Source: an uncultured Dorea sp. (GTDB lineage: Bacteria; Bacillota; Clostridia; Lachnospirales; Lachnospiraceae). Taken from it: 9,236 nucleotides of DNA. Position numbers and translations under genes: made by a program. The stretch is from contig CAKRCL010000058.1 of assembly GCA_934307335.1 (NCBI GenBank), positions 1 to 9,236 of the forward strand, in the 5' to 3' direction. The notes beneath the pieces were generated by a model. The model did not search any database. It saw only the letters and a program-made list of their open reading frames with translations, and had not been told where the DNA came from. This document shows positions 6,867 through 9,236 of the stretch, piece by piece (positions within the stretch are counted from its first letter, which is position 1; every line of letters starts with the position of its first letter).

Positions 6867-6904
6867 TTGTAATGAAATGCAATATGGAAAGGTGAATTAG
6901 TAAT

Positions 6905-7669
6905 ATGGGGAGAATTATTGCCGTAGCTAATCAGAAAGGCGGGGTTGGTAAGACTACAACGTCTATTAATTTGGCGGCCTGCCTTGCTGATAAGGGAAAA
7001 AAGGTTCTTGCTGTTGATATGGATCCGCAGGGAAATCTCACCAGTGGTCTTGGTGTTGACAAGGATTCGGCAGAGAAGACGATATATGATTTGATTATTG
7101 GAGAAGCTGATATTCATGAAGTGATTAACCGGGAAGTTCTGGAGAATCTTGATATCATTCCAACTAGTATTGATTTGTCAGCAGCGGAGATCGAATTGAT
7201 TGGAGTGGATGATAAGGAGTATATTCTTAGAAACAATATTCATCAGGTGAAGGATCAATATGATTTTATTATAATTGATTGTCCGCCTTCTTTGAGTATG
7301 CTTACAATTAATGCTATGACTACGGCGGACTCTATTATTGTGCCTATTCAGTGTGAGTATTATGCGTTGGAAGGATTGAGCCAGTTAATACATACTGTTG
7401 AACTGGTGAAAGACAGATTGAATCCGAAGTTGGAGATAGAGGGTGTTGTATTTACGATGTATGATGCCAGAACGAATCTGTCTTTGCAGGTTGTTGAGAA
7501 TGTAAAAGACAATCTTCAACAAAATATTTATAAGACAATTATTCCAAGAAATATTCGACTGGCGGAAGCGCCGAGTTATGGAATGCCGATTAATAAGTAT
7601 GACCCGAAGTCTACAGGAGCGGAAAGTTATATGAGATTGGCTGATGAGGTTATTGAAAGAGAAGAATAA
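6905..7669 (+). CDS. parA: Chromosome partition ATPase ParA/Soj
   Basis: Deviant Walker ATPase that binds DNA non-specifically as an ATP dimer. ParB stimulates its ATPase during origin segregation, and in Bacillus the homologue Soj also acts on DnaA. The 254 residues match Soj (about 253). Walker A is KGGVGKTT at 11-18 with the signature Lys11 and catalytic Lys16. The A' region is DMDPQGN (38-44) and Walker B is FIIIDCPPS (121-129). The ATG at 6905 follows AAAGGTG by 10 bases and leaves the P-loop at the very N-terminus, as in short chromosomal ParA proteins with no extra DNA-binding domain. parB follows after 17 bases. The two genes and both parS sites form a complete chromosomal partition system. 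Confidence 0.98.
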   Translation: MGRIIAVANQKGGVGKTTTSINLAACLADKGKKVLAVDMDPQGNLTSGLGVDKDSAEKTIYDLIIGEADIHEVINREVLENLDIIPTSIDLSAAEIELIGVDDKEYILRNNIHQVKDQYDFIIIDCPPSLSMLTINAMTTADSIIVPIQCEYYALEGLSQLIHTVELVKDRLNPKLEIEGVVFTMYDARTNLSLQVVENVKDNLQQNIYKTIIPRNIRLAEAPSYGMPINKYDPKSTGAESYMRLADEVIEREE

Positions 7670-7686
7670 TAAATAAGGAGGTTCAC

Positions 7687-8595
7687 ATGGCTGTTAAGAA
7701 AAAGGGATTAGGAAAAGGCTTGGATAGTCTTATTCCTGAGAAATCAATTAAGCCAATAAAAAAAGAGCCGGACGAGGAAAAGAGGGAGTCTGAGTCGGGT
7801 TCGGGTATCCAGATGATGAAGATTAATATGGTTGAGCCGAATCGGGATCAACCGCGTAAGAAGTTTGATGAAGATGGAATTCTTGAGCTTGCAGATTCAA
7901 TTAAGCAGTTTGGAGTTCTTCAGCCGCTTCTTGTAAGAAAGAATAAAGATTATTATGAAATCATTGCCGGTGAGCGACGATGGAGAGCTGCAAAGCAGGC
8001 TGGTGTGAAAGAAGTTCCTGTTATTGTAAAAGAATATACAGAGCAAGAAATTGTGGAAATTGGTCTGATCGAGAATATACAGAGAGAGAACTTAAATCCA
8101 ATTGAAGAAGCAATGGCTTTCAAGAGATTGTTGGAAGAGTTTAATCTGAAACAAGATGAAGTTGCGGAGCGTGTCTCAAAGAGCAGAACTGCAGTCACCA
8201 ACTCGATGCGTCTTTTGAAATTAGACGAGCGTGTACAACAGATGATCATTGATGATATGATCTCGACCGGACATGCAAGAGCATTGTTGGCAATTGACGA
8301 TAAAGAAGAGCAGTATAATCTGGCAAACCGTATATTTGATGAAAAATTGAGTGTACGTGACACAGAAAAGCTTGTAAAAGAGATTAAGAATCCAAAGAAG
8401 CCAAAAGAAAAAGTAAAATCTGTAAATGACTTCATTTATAAAGATCTTGCCAATAAGATGAAAGAAGTCATGGGTACAAAGGTTAGTATAGCATCTAAAG
8501 GAAATGGAAAAGGTAAAATAGAGATAGAATACTATTCTGATGGGGAACTAGAACGAATGTTCGATATGATTATGAGCATTGGAAAGGAAGAATAA
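7687..8595 (+). CDS. parB: Chromosome partition protein ParB/Spo0J (CTP-dependent parS-binding clamp)
   Basis: Binds parS, loads as a CTP-gated sliding clamp, recruits SMC and stimulates ParA. The 302 residues show the full domain order. The N-terminal KKKGLGKGLDSLIP (4-17) is the ParA-stimulating segment. The ParB/Srx-like CTPase domain carries the C-motif GERRWR (95-100) and the P-motif ENIQREN (129-135). A helix-turn-helix (about 155-176, LKQDEVAERVSKSRTAV) reads parS. A charged linker (about 230-246) leads to the C-terminal dimerisation and DNA-binding domain (about 247-300). All CTP and DNA recognition motifs look intact. A near-perfect TAAGGAGG at 7674-7681 lies 5 bases before the ATG, suggesting stronger translation than parA. 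Its 3' end contains the ribosome binding site of the next gene. Confidence 0.98.
   Translation: MAVKKKGLGKGLDSLIPEKSIKPIKKEPDEEKRESESGSGIQMMKINMVEPNRDQPRKKFDEDGILELADSIKQFGVLQPLLVRKNKDYYEIIAGERRWRAAKQAGVKEVPVIVKEYTEQEIVEIGLIENIQRENLNPIEEAMAFKRLLEEFNLKQDEVAERVSKSRTAVTNSMRLLKLDERVQQMIIDDMISTGHARALLAIDDKEEQYNLANRIFDEKLSVRDTEKLVKEIKNPKKPKEKVKSVNDFIYKDLANKMKEVMGTKVSIASKGNGKGKIEIEYYSDGELERMFDMIMSIGKEE
8583..8590 (+). promoter_or_regulatory. Ribosome binding site that fixes the DUF4446 gene start
   Basis: AAAGGAAG inside the last codons of parB lies 9 bases before the ATG at 8600. This favours 8600 over the in-frame TTG at 8579, which overlaps parB and has no such site. Confidence 0.75.
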
Positions 8596-8599
8596 ATAT

Positions 8600-9139
8600 A
8601 TGGAAAGCAAGATACTGAATGCACTGGGAATAGATCCGGCATTTATTTTCCTGTTTATGCTGATTCTATTCGTAGTTTTGTTTATACTATATGTAAATGT
8701 AACCATGAAATATAACCGTTTAAAGAACAGTTATGCAACATTTATGAAAGGGAAGGATGGAAAATCCCTGGAACAGAGCTTAAAAGATAAATTCGAGGAG
8801 GCAGAGGCAGTCCTCAAATTTACAAAACAGAACAGAACAGAGATCCGTGAGTTGAACCGCAAACTGGAGACAAATTACCAGAAAGTCGGAATTGTAAAAT
8901 ACGATGCATTTAACGAGATGGGTGGAAAATTAAGTTTTGCACTTGCTATGCTGGATGGAAATGACAGCGGATGGATCATCAATGCAATGCACAGTCGTGA
9001 AGGCTGCTACACTTATGTGAAAGAAATCGTAAAAGGTGAAAGCTATGTAGAGCTTGCTGAGGAAGAGGCAGAGGCACTTGATAAAGCCATCTTCCATGAT
9101 ATAGAAAAAATTGAAAAAAGCGAGATTATTGAAAAATAA
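8600..9139 (+). CDS. DUF4446 family membrane-anchored protein of unknown function
   Basis: The molecular role is unknown. The 179 residues start 4 bases after the parB stop, so it is translated with the partition genes. A single hydrophobic helix spans about residues 13-34 with the short N-terminus ahead of it. A charged, probably coiled-coil segment follows (about 58-93), then a conserved soluble domain with KVGIVKYDAF (95-104), GGKLSFALAMLD (108-119) and HSREGCYTYVKEI (131-143). These motifs match the DUF4446 family as I recall it, which commonly follows parB in Clostridia. The layout suggests a membrane-bound protein with a cytoplasmic domain. A link to origin anchoring or segregation is only guilt by association. 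Confidence 0.85.
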   Translation: MESKILNALGIDPAFIFLFMLILFVVLFILYVNVTMKYNRLKNSYATFMKGKDGKSLEQSLKDKFEEAEAVLKFTKQNRTEIRELNRKLETNYQKVGIVKYDAFNEMGGKLSFALAMLDGNDSGWIINAMHSREGCYTYVKEIVKGESYVELAEEEAEALDKAIFHDIEKIEKSEIIEK

Positions 9140-9153
9140 GGAGGATATGAGAG

Positions 9154-9236
9154 ATGTTAGATATCAAATTTGTCAGAAATAACCCGGAGGTCGTAAAACA
9201 GAATATCAAAAATAAATTCCAGGATGAAAAGCTTCC
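9154..9236 (+). CDS. serS: Seryl-tRNA synthetase, 5' end only (truncated by window edge)
   Basis: Charges tRNA-Ser with serine in the cytosol. Only 27 codons are visible. The start MLDIKFVRNNPEVVKQNI is the characteristic beginning of the SerRS N-terminal coiled-coil arm that contacts the long variable arm of tRNA-Ser. AAGGAGG at 9138-9144 overlaps the stop codon of the preceding gene and sits 9 bases before the ATG. The ATG at 9147 is in another frame and closer to the site, so it was not chosen. The gene lies at the end of the visible partition operon, and no terminator or promoter separates it. The catalytic motifs 1-3 lie beyond the window. Confidence 0.9.
   Translation, partial: MLDIKFVRNNPEVVKQNIKNKFQDEKL

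Larger units (their letters stand above)
6045..6904. other. Gene-free region between rsmG and parA: fold-back elements, tandem repeats, parS sites, promoter
   Basis: This 860-base AT-rich stretch contains, in order: fold-back element A, 87-bp tandem repeats, a short remnant-like stretch (6435-6517), parS1, fold-back element B flanked by short direct repeats, parS2 and the parA promoter. Bacillus carries noc between rsmG and soj; nothing resembling a ParB-family noc gene is present here. I saw no DnaA-box cluster, tRNA or transposase. Open frames crossing the region follow the repeats and lack coding signs. Confidence 0.85.

Noticed and set aside
6633..6872. 79-codon plus-strand open frame before parA
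   Set aside because: It lies within hairpin B, parS2 and the parA promoter, and lacks a ribosome binding site.
6045..6904. Replication origin (oriC) in the rsmG-parA interval
   Set aside because: No dnaA gene in the window, and I saw no cluster of DnaA boxes (TTATCCACA-like) here. AT-richness alone is not enough.
8579..8599. TTG at 8579 as the DUF4446 gene start
   Set aside because: It would overlap parB, and the ribosome binding site would lie after it; the ATG at 8600 is better placed.

Overview
The window is an origin-proximal chromosomal segment of a low-GC Firmicute, most likely a gut Lachnospiraceae (Dorea, Ruminococcus gnavus/torques or Blautia type). This placement rests on the gene order yidC-jag-mnmE-mnmG-rsmG-parA-parB-DUF4446-serS, the Lachnospiraceae-like YidC and MnmG sequences, and the absence of noc between rsmG and parA. 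No database search was run, so the taxon is an inference.

Bases 1-1886 hold the end of yidC (membrane protein insertase) and jag/khpB (KH-R3H RNA-binding protein), closed by a strong intrinsic terminator. Bases 1943-6044 hold a tRNA/rRNA modification operon. MnmE and MnmG together modify the wobble uridine of tRNAs, and RsmG methylates 16S rRNA. mnmE and mnmG overlap by 35 bases.

Bases 6045-6904 are an 860-base stretch with no convincing gene, and this is the unusual part. It contains two long fold-back elements in opposite orientation: A at 6042-6215, core reading on the minus strand, and B at 6581-6799, core reading on the plus strand. They share an identical 42-base core and the same layout of stems and internal loops, but their stem arms differ in sequence while staying complementary. 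Between them lies an 87-bp tandem repeat (two nearly identical copies and a decaying third) whose first copy forms the right outer arm of element A. Two perfect parS sites (6518-6533 and 6833-6848) bracket element B, and the second abuts the parA promoter.

Bases 6905-9236 hold the chromosome partition operon: parA/soj, parB/spo0J, a membrane-anchored DUF4446 protein, and the first 27 codons of serS. ParB loads on parS sites and ParA drives origin segregation. The position of parS2 suggests that ParB could also affect transcription of its own operon.

The best candidate for something undescribed is the A/B fold-back family. It looks like a structured RNA or a DNA-hairpin element, placed at the partition locus where Bacillus has noc.
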